From Ascoidea asiatica (taxonomy: Eukaryota > Ascomycota > Saccharomycetes > Ascoideales > Ascoideaceae), in NCBI GenBank assembly GCA_001600695.1, contig BCKQ01000007.1, positions 495,607-559,606 of the forward strand: 64,000 nucleotides of DNA. The letters run 5' to 3'. Positions 20,723 through 30,627 of this stretch are shown here, in pieces. The notes under the pieces are model-generated. The model was given only the letters and a program-made list of their open reading frames with translations, was not told the DNA's origin and searched no databases. The translations under genes were made by a program, and so were the position numbers. How positions within the stretch are numbered: position 1 is the first letter of the stretch; every line of letters begins with the position of its first letter.

Positions 20723-22598
20723 TTTATTTTTTTTTTTAGTTTTTTAGAATTTTAGTTTATTAGTTTCTTTCTTTTATTGTTGTTTTGAGAGATAGAAGAT
20801 ATCTAAGGTTTTTAAATAGCTTCAATAAGCTCGATTTATTATCGAGTTAAAATAAAGAAAAGCAATTTTAGTTTCTAAATATAAAATGTAAAACATAAAA
20901 TATTAATATACAAACTAGATAGTAATAATTGTAGTTTAGTAAATATTGAGTATTTTAAAAAAAAAAGTACAAAATACAATAATAATTGCAGCAAGAACAA
21001 TAAGCTTTCAAATTCTCAAAAGTGTAATAACAAATTGAGAAATGATTTATTTCTTCTTGAATCAATCGAAAAATTCCAAACAAATAAAATTTTAATTATT
21101 AAATTCTAAACATTAAATAGATTAAAGAATTACTTCTAGAATGTGGATATAAAGGGATGAAAAGTATTTGCTATATGGTTATAGAACTCAATATTGGCTG
21201 CTAAATTAGAATATTCGAATATATTTATATAAAGATAAACTATTCAAGTGGTTATCTATTTACTTATTATCAATCCAAGAAATGAATTCTTAACTATGTA
21301 AAATAAGTGCGCTACTTAAATTCTAGAATGTCGGGCTATGGTTCCGTAAATAAATTACGAGCCATGCTTCTTGGTGCCTTTCTTTCCGCAGCAAAGCTTA
21401 ATTCCCTTGTATTGCCCCAACTTCACCAGAGTATACCGCTATTGCGTTGGCGAAGTTTTCATAATTGCGCCGACATTACGCCGCTATTCCTCGTTGAACA
21501 ACTTCAGATATTGCGTTTCGGATTATGCGCTTCACAAAATGAGTTTCAGGAAATGCGCGGTGCGTGAATCGCCCCAGGGCTGTGGTTTTGCATTGGTGAA
21601 AATAGCAGACTGCAGCTACCTGTGGCTGTAGATTTGGTGCTGTGCCCAGTGCTGCGTAGAATCTGCAGCTTGGCCTGGCTCTCTGTACACGATTGTCTAT
21701 TTGGTCTCGAGGCCTGTCCATTTGGTTCAGTTTGTGAAAGTTGTTCAGGGTGTATTCCCATAGTTAAAGGCTGTTACTTCCACAGAGCGAGTACAAATCC
21801 GTGGACAGCCCCTCTTTGTTGGCTCTCCTTTGCCCAATTCGTAATTTGAAGAAGCGTTTTAAGCCAGACGAACTTAAGATCTCTTACAATCTTATTCAGT
21901 CTCTTGTTCCTCACTCTTTTCCCATTTCTTCATTTATCCAGTGTCTATTCAAACAATGCTTTATTTCAATTGACCATTGAATAAATAAATAAAGAATAAA
22001 GAATAAAGAATAATAACAAATTGGAGAAATTAGAAAAAGACAGGAAGAATAATATTCTAATTGAAAAAGAAACCCATTATGATTAAATATACATTATTCC
22101 TATTAACTTATTATTTTCTCCTTTTTCAAAAAATTCGTAGTCTAGTTTTTTACAGTCTGCAATTTTGAAGTAAATTACGAGCATGAAATTTGCAAAATTT
22201 ATGAAATAACCAATACTTTTACTATGAAAAAAAGAATGCTATGAAAATAATACAAAGTTATCGTGTCGCAGCTGGCATGCAAATATATTACAAAATAATT
22301 CACTCTGAACTAAATTTAACTTTTATAATAATTATTTCCCAGTATTTTGTAAAGAATACTACTGTACTAACTGATACTTGATTTGAAATAAGACCTCCTA
22401 CGGATAATTAATCCATAATATTTTATAGCAATAATTATTCTAATCTAATGAATCTTTTCAGATTTTTTGTATAAATTCATTGAATTCTTCCTTTTTTTTA
22501 AAAAAAGATTTATTTTCCTTTATTATTCTCAAATTTGAATCAAATCATTCATTACATATCATTATTTAATAAACTTATTAATACAAACAATATCAATA
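20723..22598. promoter_or_regulatory. Intergenic upstream of the velvet gene, with a GC-rich island
   Basis: 1.9 kb. The first part is the tRNA terminator and AT-rich DNA. The segment at about 21300-21860 is strikingly GC-richer than any gene here and contains short overlapping frames on both strands, none with an acceptable start or similarity. An inverted repeat CTGCAGC...GCTGTAG lies near 21610-21630. The last 700 bp are AT-rich and form the velvet gene's proximal promoter. The long leader fits a regulated developmental gene, but that is inference. Confidence 0.4.
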
Positions 22599-23768
22599 AT
22601 GTCTTTCAATAATAATTCAGATAATTGTAAGTATTACATTCAATTTCAAATTCCAATTTCAATCCCAATTTTTACTTCAATAACTAACAGTCGTTTAATA
22701 GTCGAATATGATTTAGAAATCATTCAACAACCTGAAAAGGGTAGAATGAGTGGGTTGGGTGATAAAGATAGAAGATATATATCTCCACCTCCATGTATTA
22801 AATTAAATGTTAAAGATAAATTTTCAAAAAAAAATATTCCAATAAATCAATTTTCGAACAAATATTTTTTTATTTGTATTGTTACTTTATATGATCCTGA
22901 ATCAATGAAAGATTTAACAATTATTAATTCAATTCCTCAAAATAAAAGAAAAAGAAAAAATTTAAATAAAAATTTAAAATCTAATTTAAAAAAAAATTCA
23001 GTTTCAAGATCAAGTATATCTTCTTCAAATAGTATATTTAGTATAAATGATAATGATAATAATAATATTACTCCAAGAAGTAGTATTTCTTCAAATGATG
23101 ATGATATTGATAACTTTAACTGTAATAATAACAATAGTAATGGCCTAAATACATTAATATATGATAATAATAATGAAGAAATGGATTCTAAAAATGGTCC
23201 AATAAGGAATCTTAATGGTGAAATTATAAAAAATGGTGTAATTTTAGAGGATATAAAAAAACAACAAGGAATTTGGTTTATTTTTCCTGAATTAACAATT
23301 AGAATCCAAGGTACTTTTAAATTAAAATTTACTTTATTTAAAATTGAAAATATTGAAAAATTTTTAAGTCAATCATTAAATAATAATCTTAATATTAATA
23401 CAATTCAATCAATTTGTGAAACATATTCAAATAATTTTAAAATTTTTATACCAAAAGAATTTCCTGGAGTTTCTAAAAGTACTGAATTAAGTAAATGTTT
23501 TGCAAATCAAGGAATTAAAATTCCAATAAGAAATTCAGAAAGAAAAAATTCAATATCTTCAAAAAAAAGAAAACTAAACCCTATTAAAAGAAATCAAAAA
23601 AGTCAATTGAATCAAATAAATAATGTAAATCATATAAGTCAAATAAATTCTATCAGCAAAATGAATGAACTCAATCATTTGAAACGTTTTGAAGGCAAAA
23701 TAATTAATAATAATAGTTTTAATATTAATAATAATGATGATTGTTTAGATTTTTTAAATTTTGATTAA
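22599..23768 (+). CDS. VelB-like velvet-domain regulator
   Basis: A 389-residue protein with a split velvet domain, the NF-kB-like DNA-binding fold that in filamentous fungi couples development, sporulation and secondary metabolism. The N-half (about residues 30-105) has YDLEIIQQPEKGRMSGLGDK, followed by DRRYISPPPCIKL, the velvet hallmark. The C-half (about 200-312) has QGIWFIFPELTIRIQGTFKL, then FPGVSKSTELSKCFANQG and IKIPIR. The wording FANQGIKIPIR and the long insert (106-200, Asn/Ser-rich, with KRKRK) between the halves resemble VelB/Ryp3 more than VeA or VosA. A second basic patch SKKRKL follows the domain and could be a nuclear signal. The remaining tail is Asn-rich. Velvet proteins are generally reported as missing from Saccharomycotina models. 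Start ATG is at 22599, with no in-frame upstream start evident. Confidence 0.9.
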   Translation: MSFNNNSDNCKYYIQFQIPISIPIFTSITNSRLIVEYDLEIIQQPEKGRMSGLGDKDRRYISPPPCIKLNVKDKFSKKNIPINQFSNKYFFICIVTLYDPESMKDLTIINSIPQNKRKRKNLNKNLKSNLKKNSVSRSSISSSNSIFSINDNDNNNITPRSSISSNDDDIDNFNCNNNNSNGLNTLIYDNNNEEMDSKNGPIRNLNGEIIKNGVILEDIKKQQGIWFIFPELTIRIQGTFKLKFTLFKIENIEKFLSQSLNNNLNINTIQSICETYSNNFKIFIPKEFPGVSKSTELSKCFANQGIKIPIRNSERKNSISSKKRKLNPIKRNQKSQLNQINNVNHISQINSISKMNELNHLKRFEGKIINNNSFNINNNDDCLDFLNFD

Positions 23769-25578
23769 ATTTCTGTTAAATTTCCATAAAACAATAATTT
23801 TAAAGACTATTTTATTTCCAACTGTGTACAATTTAATTTTTTCTTTTTTTTTTTGTTTCATTTAATTTATGCTTTACTTACAATACTTTTAATTTCCTTT
23901 TATTTTATTTTATTCCATTGTATATCAGTTTCTTCTATTTGCTTTCGCTTTTAATTTGGTTATTTTCTTTGGGCTACTTTTTTATCATTTTATATATATG
24001 GTTTTATAATTATTCATTTTTTTTTCAAATATATTGAAGAATTTGAGCTTTTCTCAAAATAAATAATTTTGATTACGAATAATCGATAAGTTGTAGTAAG
24101 TTAAGTTAAGTGAAAGCAGTTTTTTCAATTTGAGTTTATGTGGGAAAAAAAGTATGAAGGAGATAAGAAAATAACAAAAATGAAGAAAGCTGGAAGAAAT
24201 GTGAAAGAAAGATTTAGGAAAGGCTAAATTCCTTTACAACAACTTTACATTTCTCTTCAGAAGCAATAAGTCGATTAAATCAAACTTGGTTAGTAAGTAT
24301 TCTTTTATAAAAAAAAGTTGCTTTCACAAATTACAAAGTGCACTTTTTCTGATAATGATTTAAACTGATTAGGTGTTTTAAGGCTTTACGTTAACTCCGA
24401 CGATGGATTTCTAAAAACTAAAAATTATTGAGGGTAAACACTTCAGATTCTATTCAATACTATTTAATCTGGGCCGAATACTCTGAAAAGGCAGTTGATT
24501 ACCTCCCTTCATTTTACGCGTTACTGGAGTCTTTCAAATACGAGGAGCCTCGAAAACAGCAAAAAAAAAAATGTGCACATTATATATGTTTTGTGTGCGT
24601 CGTGTTATTTTTGTGTGCATTTTGTTAAAGATGCGTGCGCAAATTAAACAACGCAGAACGCTGTAATACAGCAGTACACTGCGCAAAAGTTGTACATTTT
24701 AGTTTTGTACGCCAAAATAAACAAGTGCAGCACGCGTTTCTCGGTTTTAATTCAAAAAGCGCTATTGAAAACTGTATAGCGCAAAAAGTGAGCCAACCAG
24801 TTTTTGATGAAGACGCTTAGTTAAGTACTACTGAAACTTTAAAACTTCTAAAAAATAAGCTTTTTATGCATTTAAAAGCAGATAGTCATTCAGGATCTGT
24901 GTACACAAAATCACACTCCACTTAAAGAGTAGGATCACTCGAGTGATCCGCTCCGCTGTTCCATTTTAAAAAAATGAAATACCTGTAATTGTCAAGACGC
25001 GTGCGGATGTTGTCTGACGCTGAAAGTTGATGGAATTTGGGAATGTAGTTCCAGTACCAGCCTGATGGTCTCGACCACTGCTCTGGCAGCACTCTTGCTT
25101 TGTCGCTAACTTCCTATTCCAGACACTTCATTACCCCAAAAATAGAAGCTTGCCGGGGGATGAAAATATTTATCGCTGCTGTTTCAAAAGAAAGCAAAAA
25201 TCGAAAAAAAAAAACATTTTTCAATAAGTTCTTTCTGATATTCAAATTGCCAAAAATTATCAAATGTTGTCCAAATATGAATGTTAATGTCGGGTGTAAA
25301 ATGATCCAATTGAAATTAAACGTAGTCAATGTGTTTGAAACTCAAATTTGATTATTTCAATAAAATGAAACAAAAAATCGAATCAGGAAAGTAGTCACAT
25401 CACATGACTCCGAGGGTGTTTTTATGTCTTTAAGTTTTCAAAGGGAAATTTGCTGTTAATCAATAAATTATTAACTATGACGATGTTTATTGAAATTTGT
25501 AACAATGCCAATCAATGTCTTAAAAATAAATTGTAATACAATTCATTGATAATAATTATTTGAGTAATTTTATATTTT
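23769..25578. promoter_or_regulatory. Intergenic, 3' of velvet gene and promoter of the AlaX gene
   Basis: 1.8 kb. 23770-24400 is AT-rich 3' sequence. 24420-25090 is GC-richer, with repeated CGCA/TGCGC motifs, two full MCB-like ACGCGT hexamers (24732-24737 and 24997-25002) and an 18-bp perfect palindrome at 24932-24949. Small open frames here begin with TTG only and are dismissed. The last 400 bp are AT-rich proximal promoter. Confidence 0.4.
24932..24949. promoter_or_regulatory. 18-bp perfect palindrome GGATCACTCGAGTGATCC
   Basis: The sequence equals its own reverse complement over 18 bases, and the flanking bases (A and G) do not extend it. Such a site could be bound by a homodimeric factor or extrude as a hairpin. 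It sits in the GC-richer island upstream of the AlaX gene, about 630 bp from its ATG. No factor can be named. Confidence 0.5.
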
Positions 25579-27051
25579 ATGACTGTTGTTTCTGGGAAAT
25601 TCTCTTCAACTATTGTTGGAGCTTTAGCTTGTCAAAAAGATTCTTATCTTAAAACATTTAAAACTATTGTTGTTGATTGTCAAGAAAGAAAAAAAATTGA
25701 AACTCCATCAAATGGTAAAAAAAATAAGTCAAAAAACAAATCAAAAAATCAATCAAAGAATCCATCAAATGAATCAGAAACTGAAATTATAAAACCTATA
25801 TATGAAATTGAATTAAAAGATACTATTTTATTTCCTGAAGGTGGTGGTCAACCTTCAGATGAAGGAACTATAATAAATCTTGAAAATTGTAATGAAATAC
25901 CTGTTTTTAAAATTGAAAGAGTTGGTTTAATTGCAAAACATTTAACAAATCAATTCATTAATCCAAATACAAAAGTTGAATTGAAATTAAATTGGGAAAA
26001 ACGTTTTGATTTCATGCAACAACATACTGGTCAACATTTATTATCTGCAATTTTAGATAAATCAAATTTAAATACTTTAAGTTGGAAAATGGGTTTAAAT
26101 AATTCAAAAAATTTCAATGATTATAATGATGATATTTTAAATTATATTGAAATTCCAAGAAAATTATCTGAATTAGAAATTTTAAATTTAAATAATCAAA
26201 TTAATAATATTATTAATCAAAATTTACCAATTACTGTTGAAATTCCAAATAAAATTGATGTTAATACTAATAAATTACCTGATGATTATGATTCTGAAAA
26301 GGGTATTTTAAGAGTTATTCATATTGGTGATATAGATTCAAATACATGTTGTGGAACTCATTTGAATCAAACTTCTCATTTAAACAATTTATTAGTTTTA
26401 AATCATCAAATTTCTGGTCATGGTACAAATTCAAAAATTTTCTTTATTGTTGGTAATAGAATTAATAAATTTTCTTATAATTCTTTCAATATTTTAAAAA
26501 AAAATTCAAATTTATTATCTGTTCCAATTAATGAAATTAACTCAAAACTTGATTTTTTCTTAAATTTATATAAAAAATCAAATTCATTATCAAATAATTT
26601 AATTAAAGAAATTGCAATAATTAAATCAAATGAAATTATTAAAAATTTAAATAATAATGAAAAAAGCTTTTTTTATGTGTATAGATCTGATCTTGGTTTA
26701 GAATTTATTTCTCTAATTGAAAAAGAATTAAATAATTATTTTAAAAATGAATTAAAATCAAAAATTTCTTCAAGTAAAAAATTATTTATATTATTTACAG
26801 GAGATTCAATTAATAAAGAAAATGGTGGAAGTTGTATAATTTTAGGTAATTCTGAAATGGTTAAAATTATGTCAAATAATTTGAAAAAATTAGTCAAAAA
26901 TTTAAAAGGTGGAGGAAAAGATAAATTTCAAGGTAAAATTACTGAATTTGAAAAAGGTGAAATCGAAAAAGTTTTAAAATATTTTGAATCAATTGAATTA
27001 TCTGAAAACGGTGATCAAATAGAAAATCTTATAAAGAATATTTCAATTTAA
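25579..27051 (+). CDS. AlaX-type alanyl-tRNA editing protein (YNL040W-like)
   Basis: A 490-residue cytoplasmic protein related to yeast YNL040W and human AARSD1. These are free-standing relatives of the AlaRS editing domain that hydrolyse Ser-tRNA(Ala) made by mistake. Near residue 95 is LFPEGGGQPSDEGTI, the beta-barrel hallmark of this superfamily. The two zinc-binding motifs follow: HTGQH (HxxxH, near residue 152) and CCGTH (CxxxH, near residue 258). The C-terminal half carries a DHHA1-like end with NGGSCIILG and a glycine-rich GGGKDKFQGK motif, as in AlaRS tails. All metal-ligand residues are present, so activity is expected. A short lysine/serine/asparagine insert lies at residues ~48-68. 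S. cerevisiae YNL040W is 456 aa. It is convergent with the small paralogue downstream. Confidence 0.9.
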   Translation: MTVVSGKFSSTIVGALACQKDSYLKTFKTIVVDCQERKKIETPSNGKKNKSKNKSKNQSKNPSNESETEIIKPIYEIELKDTILFPEGGGQPSDEGTIINLENCNEIPVFKIERVGLIAKHLTNQFINPNTKVELKLNWEKRFDFMQQHTGQHLLSAILDKSNLNTLSWKMGLNNSKNFNDYNDDILNYIEIPRKLSELEILNLNNQINNIINQNLPITVEIPNKIDVNTNKLPDDYDSEKGILRVIHIGDIDSNTCCGTHLNQTSHLNNLLVLNHQISGHGTNSKIFFIVGNRINKFSYNSFNILKKNSNLLSVPINEINSKLDFFLNLYKKSNSLSNNLIKEIAIIKSNEIIKNLNNNEKSFFYVYRSDLGLEFISLIEKELNNYFKNELKSKISSSKKLFILFTGDSINKENGGSCIILGNSEMVKIMSNNLKKLVKNLKGGGKDKFQGKITEFEKGEIEKVLKYFESIELSENGDQIENLIKNISI

Positions 27052-27237
27052 TTTAATTATTTCACCCTAAATTTTTTAGTTTAAGAAAAAAGTAATCATA
27101 ATATAAATTACTTCATGCTTACATTAAAAGGGCATCAATGAAAAAATATATATTTGAATTAAACTATTTAGGAAAAAAAAATTCAACTCTACATAGTAAT
27201 TTTGCATTATTTTTTTGTTTTGAGTTTTCAAAATATG

Positions 27238-27286
27238 AAAATATAAAAATATAAAAATATAAAAATATAAAAATGTAAAAATATAA
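27238..27286. repeat. 8-bp tandem repeat (ATAAAAAT)n
   Basis: About six copies of an 8-base A/T unit with one G variant, between the AlaX gene and the next minus-strand gene. A simple minisatellite. Confidence 0.75.
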
Positions 27287-27335
27287 GTGCTTTGGTTATT
27301 TGAATGTATTGAATATAGTGAGTATAACTGATAGC

Positions 27336-28175
27336 TCAATTCACTGAAAATATTTTTACAAGAATATATCTTAAAACTATTCCAATCTTTTCAATAAGTT
27401 GACTTCTTAAAATAGCATATTTAAGTAAATAATTTTGTTTTTGATTCGTTTTTGAACGTCTAAAAACATAAAAAAGTTTTTTCAATGGAAGGGTAGAATT
27501 TATTTCTTGACCACCAAAGTAAAATGAGGCAGAACTATAATAATTAATCATTTCATTTTTATACAAGTCTAAAATTGATTGATTATCATTATTGAAATTT
27601 TTGTTTTTTGATTTTTTTAATACTTGAGATAAACAGTTATAATTTAAATTTTCAATAACTGGAAATTGTAATATATTTCTTTCAATTTGATCAGTACTTG
27701 TAATACATTTTCTGTTTTCATTTTTTGGGTTTAATAATGAAGGACCACTAAATCTTAAAGTTTGTCCAGTAATTATTGCTTTTGATTTTGAGTTTTTGTT
27801 GTCTTTAATATTTTGTAAATTGAATTCCATAAATTTATAACCTGGGATTTTTTTACAACCTTTATCATTATAATAACGATGATTCTTTAAATAGGTTAAA
27901 TCAGATAATAATTTGAAACATTCCAGAAACAATTTTATAAACTCTTTATGATCAATTTGAAGAATTCTATTGATCATCTTCTTGAAATCATTGTTCATTT
28001 TTTCTTTTTCTTTTTCTTTTTCTAATTTTTCTGCTAATTTTCTTTTCTCAGTTTCATGAATAAATACTATATTTGTATAATCTGATAAATCCCCAAAAAA
28101 ACCACGTTCAAAATTTTTGAGATGACGATTCATTAATATTTCAAAAGATACCAATCGCATTATTCTTGAAAACAA
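27336..28175 (-). CDS. Uncharacterised protein, paralogue of the gene at 29235
   Basis: A 279-residue basic protein without a recognised domain. Residues ~45-75 form a charged helix (EKRKLAEKLEKEKEKEKMNN). The C-terminal third shares a pattern with the divergent gene at 29235-30275: LYKNEMINYYSS here against LYKKELAEHFSS there, then NYLLKYAIL against NYLLKKAIL. An earlier shared block is KSKAIITGQTL against SKATLLNNNG, each followed by a conserved short helix ending in L-K-K. The two genes are therefore diverged paralogues in head-to-head order around tRNA-Asn. There is no signal peptide or membrane segment. The N-terminus MFSRIMRLVSFEILMNRH is basic and amphipathic, so a mitochondrial presequence is possible. 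Function unknown. Confidence 0.7.
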   Translation of the reverse strand: MFSRIMRLVSFEILMNRHLKNFERGFFGDLSDYTNIVFIHETEKRKLAEKLEKEKEKEKMNNDFKKMINRILQIDHKEFIKLFLECFKLLSDLTYLKNHRYYNDKGCKKIPGYKFMEFNLQNIKDNKNSKSKAIITGQTLRFSGPSLLNPKNENRKCITSTDQIERNILQFPVIENLNYNCLSQVLKKSKNKNFNNDNQSILDLYKNEMINYYSSASFYFGGQEINSTLPLKKLFYVFRRSKTNQKQNYLLKYAILRSQLIEKIGIVLRYILVKIFSVN

Positions 28176-28582
28176 ACAGAGCTTATTTTTAGGTATTTTC
28201 TTTGATATGTAAAGAGAGAGAAATAAAAAGAAAATTATAGAAACTACTTTAGTGATACTTTTCCATTATTTATAAGTTTTGGTTTAGTATGGAAAATAAA
28301 TTACCATTCTATTTTATTTTTTTATAAAAATAGTTCTGTAGATATTGGCCATTTGTGCAAATAAAATAAAAATTTTTTCTTTTTTTTTTTATTCTATTCT
28401 ATTTTATTATTTTATTTTATTTTATCTTTACACAATAAAACATGTCCCAAATAGAGTTTGGGTTCTGTTATCATAAAATAGAATCTCCACGCATGTAGCC
28501 GCATAAAAAAGAACACGCTGATTTAGGACATTAAACACTAAAATCCAGGAACAAAAAGTAAAAACAAATTGTTAAAAGAAAC
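28176..28582. promoter_or_regulatory. Upstream region of the small paralogue, up to tRNA-Asn
   Basis: 407 bp of AT-rich promoter for the minus-strand gene, with a dense TTTTATTTTATT tract near 28375-28430. Nothing else is recognised. Confidence 0.45.
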
Positions 28583-28670
28583 GACCCCGGACAGGATCGA
28601 ACTGTCGATCTTGAGATTATCTGCTAGTTAGTTAACAGTCTCACGCCTTAGCCAGCTTGGCCACGGAGTC
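28583..28670 (-). tRNA. tN(GUU): tRNA-Asn (GTT) with a 15-nt intron
   Basis: An 88-nt gene on the minus strand. The acceptor strands GACTCCG and CGGGGTC pair (one T-G). The D-arm TGGCCAAGCTGGCTAAGGC is box A, and the T-arm GACAGTTCGATCCTGTC is box B. The anticodon stem is TGAGA with TCTCA. Its loop reads CTGTTA, then a 15-base insert at 28618-28632 (minus strand ACTAACTAGCAGATA), then A, so the intron sits just after position 37 where yeast tRNA introns belong. The spliced loop CTGTTAA gives the GTT anticodon. In S. cerevisiae tRNA-Asn has no intron. A short T-run (TTTCTTTT) follows the 3' end as terminator. Confidence 0.93.
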
Positions 28671-29234
28671 ACATCAATGAAGACGTAATAGGTATATAGT
28701 ACCTTGAACATTGTTGTTTTACAATTAAACCCATTAATTTACTTGTTATTTTAGAGCTCTAATCCTGTCCGGGTAACGATGCTAATTAAATAGGGGCACG
28801 TGATAGTGCCTGTGAATATGCACTGAATTGAATCATGATGCACCGAAGGTTTCTTTATTTATTATTGCTGCTATTTAACTGATTTTATTTTGAATTGGTT
28901 TGTTTATTTACTTCTATTTTATTTCTATTTTATTTCGATATTATTTTATTATATTTCATTTTATAGTTAATTTCAATATACAATTCATTATAATTAAATC
29001 AAAATATGATCTTCGAGAGATGTTTTCTTCAATCATATCAATATATATACAACATGATTACCTCTTTGTTTCAAAAATGGTAAAAATTCATTTATTTTAA
29101 TTATCAAGTATGATCTTTAGAACTTAATAAAGAAATTACTTTAGAAATAAATTAAACTTTTTTTATTAGATTGATTATATTATTATCATAAAAGTAATTA
29201 GCTTCATCTGAAATTTATATATAAAGAATTATCA
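28671..29234. promoter_or_regulatory. Promoter of the 29235 gene / upstream of tRNA-Asn
   Basis: 564 bp. CGGGTAA at 28770-28776 matches a reversed Reb1 core, and GCACGTGA at about 28797-28804 contains a CACGTG Cbf1-type E-box. These nucleosome-clearing motifs are common in divergent yeast promoters and next to tRNA genes. Assignments rest on short words only. Confidence 0.4.
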
Positions 29235-30275
29235 ATGACTGATATATGTGAACCTTTTAAAGATCTTTATTTGGCAGAAATAAAAAAAACTCGTCAAATA
29301 AAATTTTTTCCTAAATTATTCTTAAAAACTTCAATTTCAACTTCGATTTCAACTGCAAATACTTCGTCTGTAAATAGTTTAACTTCAATCTCAAAAACAT
29401 CAAATGATAAAACCAATAACAACAATAATAAAACTCTCAACGTTAAAAACTTTTATATTAATGATCATTTTGTTCCAAAAATTTCAAATCACCATCAAGC
29501 CATTATTACTTTCACCAATCTTATTATGAAAAGCTTTAATGAAATAAATAAAACTAATTATACATATCAACCTCAAAACTTAAATATTTCTAATCCTAGT
29601 TCTAGTTCTAATTCTAATAATAACAAAAAGAAAAAGAAAAAGGATGTATTCAATTTACCTTATTCTTCAATAGAATTAGAAATTGATCTAGAAGATTTGA
29701 AAGATAAACCATATAGAAAATTAAAATCATTTAATAGTAAAAGATATCTTGGAATTAAAATGAATAACATCAAATTCAATCAAAATAAAAATAAAAATAA
29801 AAATAAAAATAAAAAAAAAAATCAAATTCTCTCAAAAGCAACTTTATTAAATAATAATGGTTCCCCATTAAATCCTGATAATAAAAGATCTTATATTCCT
29901 AGTTGGGAACATCAAATTGAAATGCTAAGTTTATCACATCCATTAATAACAGAAGAAAGTATGAATTTCAATTTATTAAAACATATCTTAAAGAAAGAAA
30001 AAGACACTTATCCCAAAAACTATAATCAATCATCTTTAGATCAAGAATCATTTTTTGAATTGTATAAAAAAGAATTGGCTGAGCATTTTTCTTCTTTTTA
30101 TAGCTGGGATGTTTCAAATTTACAAAGAAATTTATTCGATGCAAAAGTTCCAGTCTATTTCAATAAAAAAAAAACAAGAAAATTTTCTAGAAAAAATTAT
30201 TTGCTTAAGAAAGCAATTTTATCTAACTTTCTATATAAAGAAAATGAAAGCTTTTTACTAAATCATCCTTTATGA
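29235..30275 (+). CDS. Uncharacterised protein, paralogue of the gene at 27336
   Basis: A 346-residue basic protein with no family I can name. The N-terminal 35 residues are basic with no acidic cluster after IKKTRQIKFFPKLFLKTS, followed by a Ser/Thr-rich stretch, which would fit mitochondrial import but proves nothing. Lysine/asparagine low-complexity tracts lie near residues 130-137 and 185-197. The C-terminal block (about 275-340) aligns with the divergent minus-strand gene (ELYKKELAEHFSS and RKNYLLKKAILSNFL). This copy is 67 residues longer because of the low-complexity inserts. The ATG at 29235 is the first in frame. The pair probably arose by an inverted local duplication, with tRNA-Asn lying between the copies. 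Confidence 0.7.
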   Translation: MTDICEPFKDLYLAEIKKTRQIKFFPKLFLKTSISTSISTANTSSVNSLTSISKTSNDKTNNNNNKTLNVKNFYINDHFVPKISNHHQAIITFTNLIMKSFNEINKTNYTYQPQNLNISNPSSSSNSNNNKKKKKKDVFNLPYSSIELEIDLEDLKDKPYRKLKSFNSKRYLGIKMNNIKFNQNKNKNKNKNKKKNQILSKATLLNNNGSPLNPDNKRSYIPSWEHQIEMLSLSHPLITEESMNFNLLKHILKKEKDTYPKNYNQSSLDQESFFELYKKELAEHFSSFYSWDVSNLQRNLFDAKVPVYFNKKKTRKFSRKNYLLKKAILSNFLYKENESFLLNHPL

Positions 30276-30627
30276 AAATTCACATTCAAATCAGGTATAA
30301 TACAGTTCAATTTTATCCAAAGAATAAAAACTGAAAAAGGAAAGAGTTTACAGACAGACTTCTTTCATAAATAGAATTAAAATTCAATATCTTAGTTGTT
30401 TTGGTTTGTTTTGTTTTAGTTTGTTTTAGCTACTTGTAGCATTAATCTATAATTTATATACAGGAAGGGATAGGCAGAAACTATAAAAAATTAAATAAAA
30501 ATCTTGTATTTAACAAAAGTCATAAGGTGAAATTATAATTAAATTTATAGATATATAAGTACTTTGAAAAAAAACATTATGAAGGGAAAAATAGAAAATA
30601 TTAAAAAAATCTTTAAACAATATTAAC
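30276..30627. other. Intergenic 3' region
   Basis: 352 bp of AT-rich sequence between the plus-strand paralogue and the frame that follows KGD1. It contains a TTTTGGTTTGTTTTGTTTTAG-type T/G tract. Nothing else seen. Confidence 0.45.

Noticed and set aside
21307..21849. Five short frames in both directions in the GC-rich island
   Set aside because: Mutually overlapping, without good starts or a family. They are more easily explained by a local shortage of stop codons.
24428..24820. Two short plus-strand frames upstream of the AlaX gene
   Set aside because: The first begins with TTG, not ATG. Neither shows a domain, and they lie in a region with promoter motifs.
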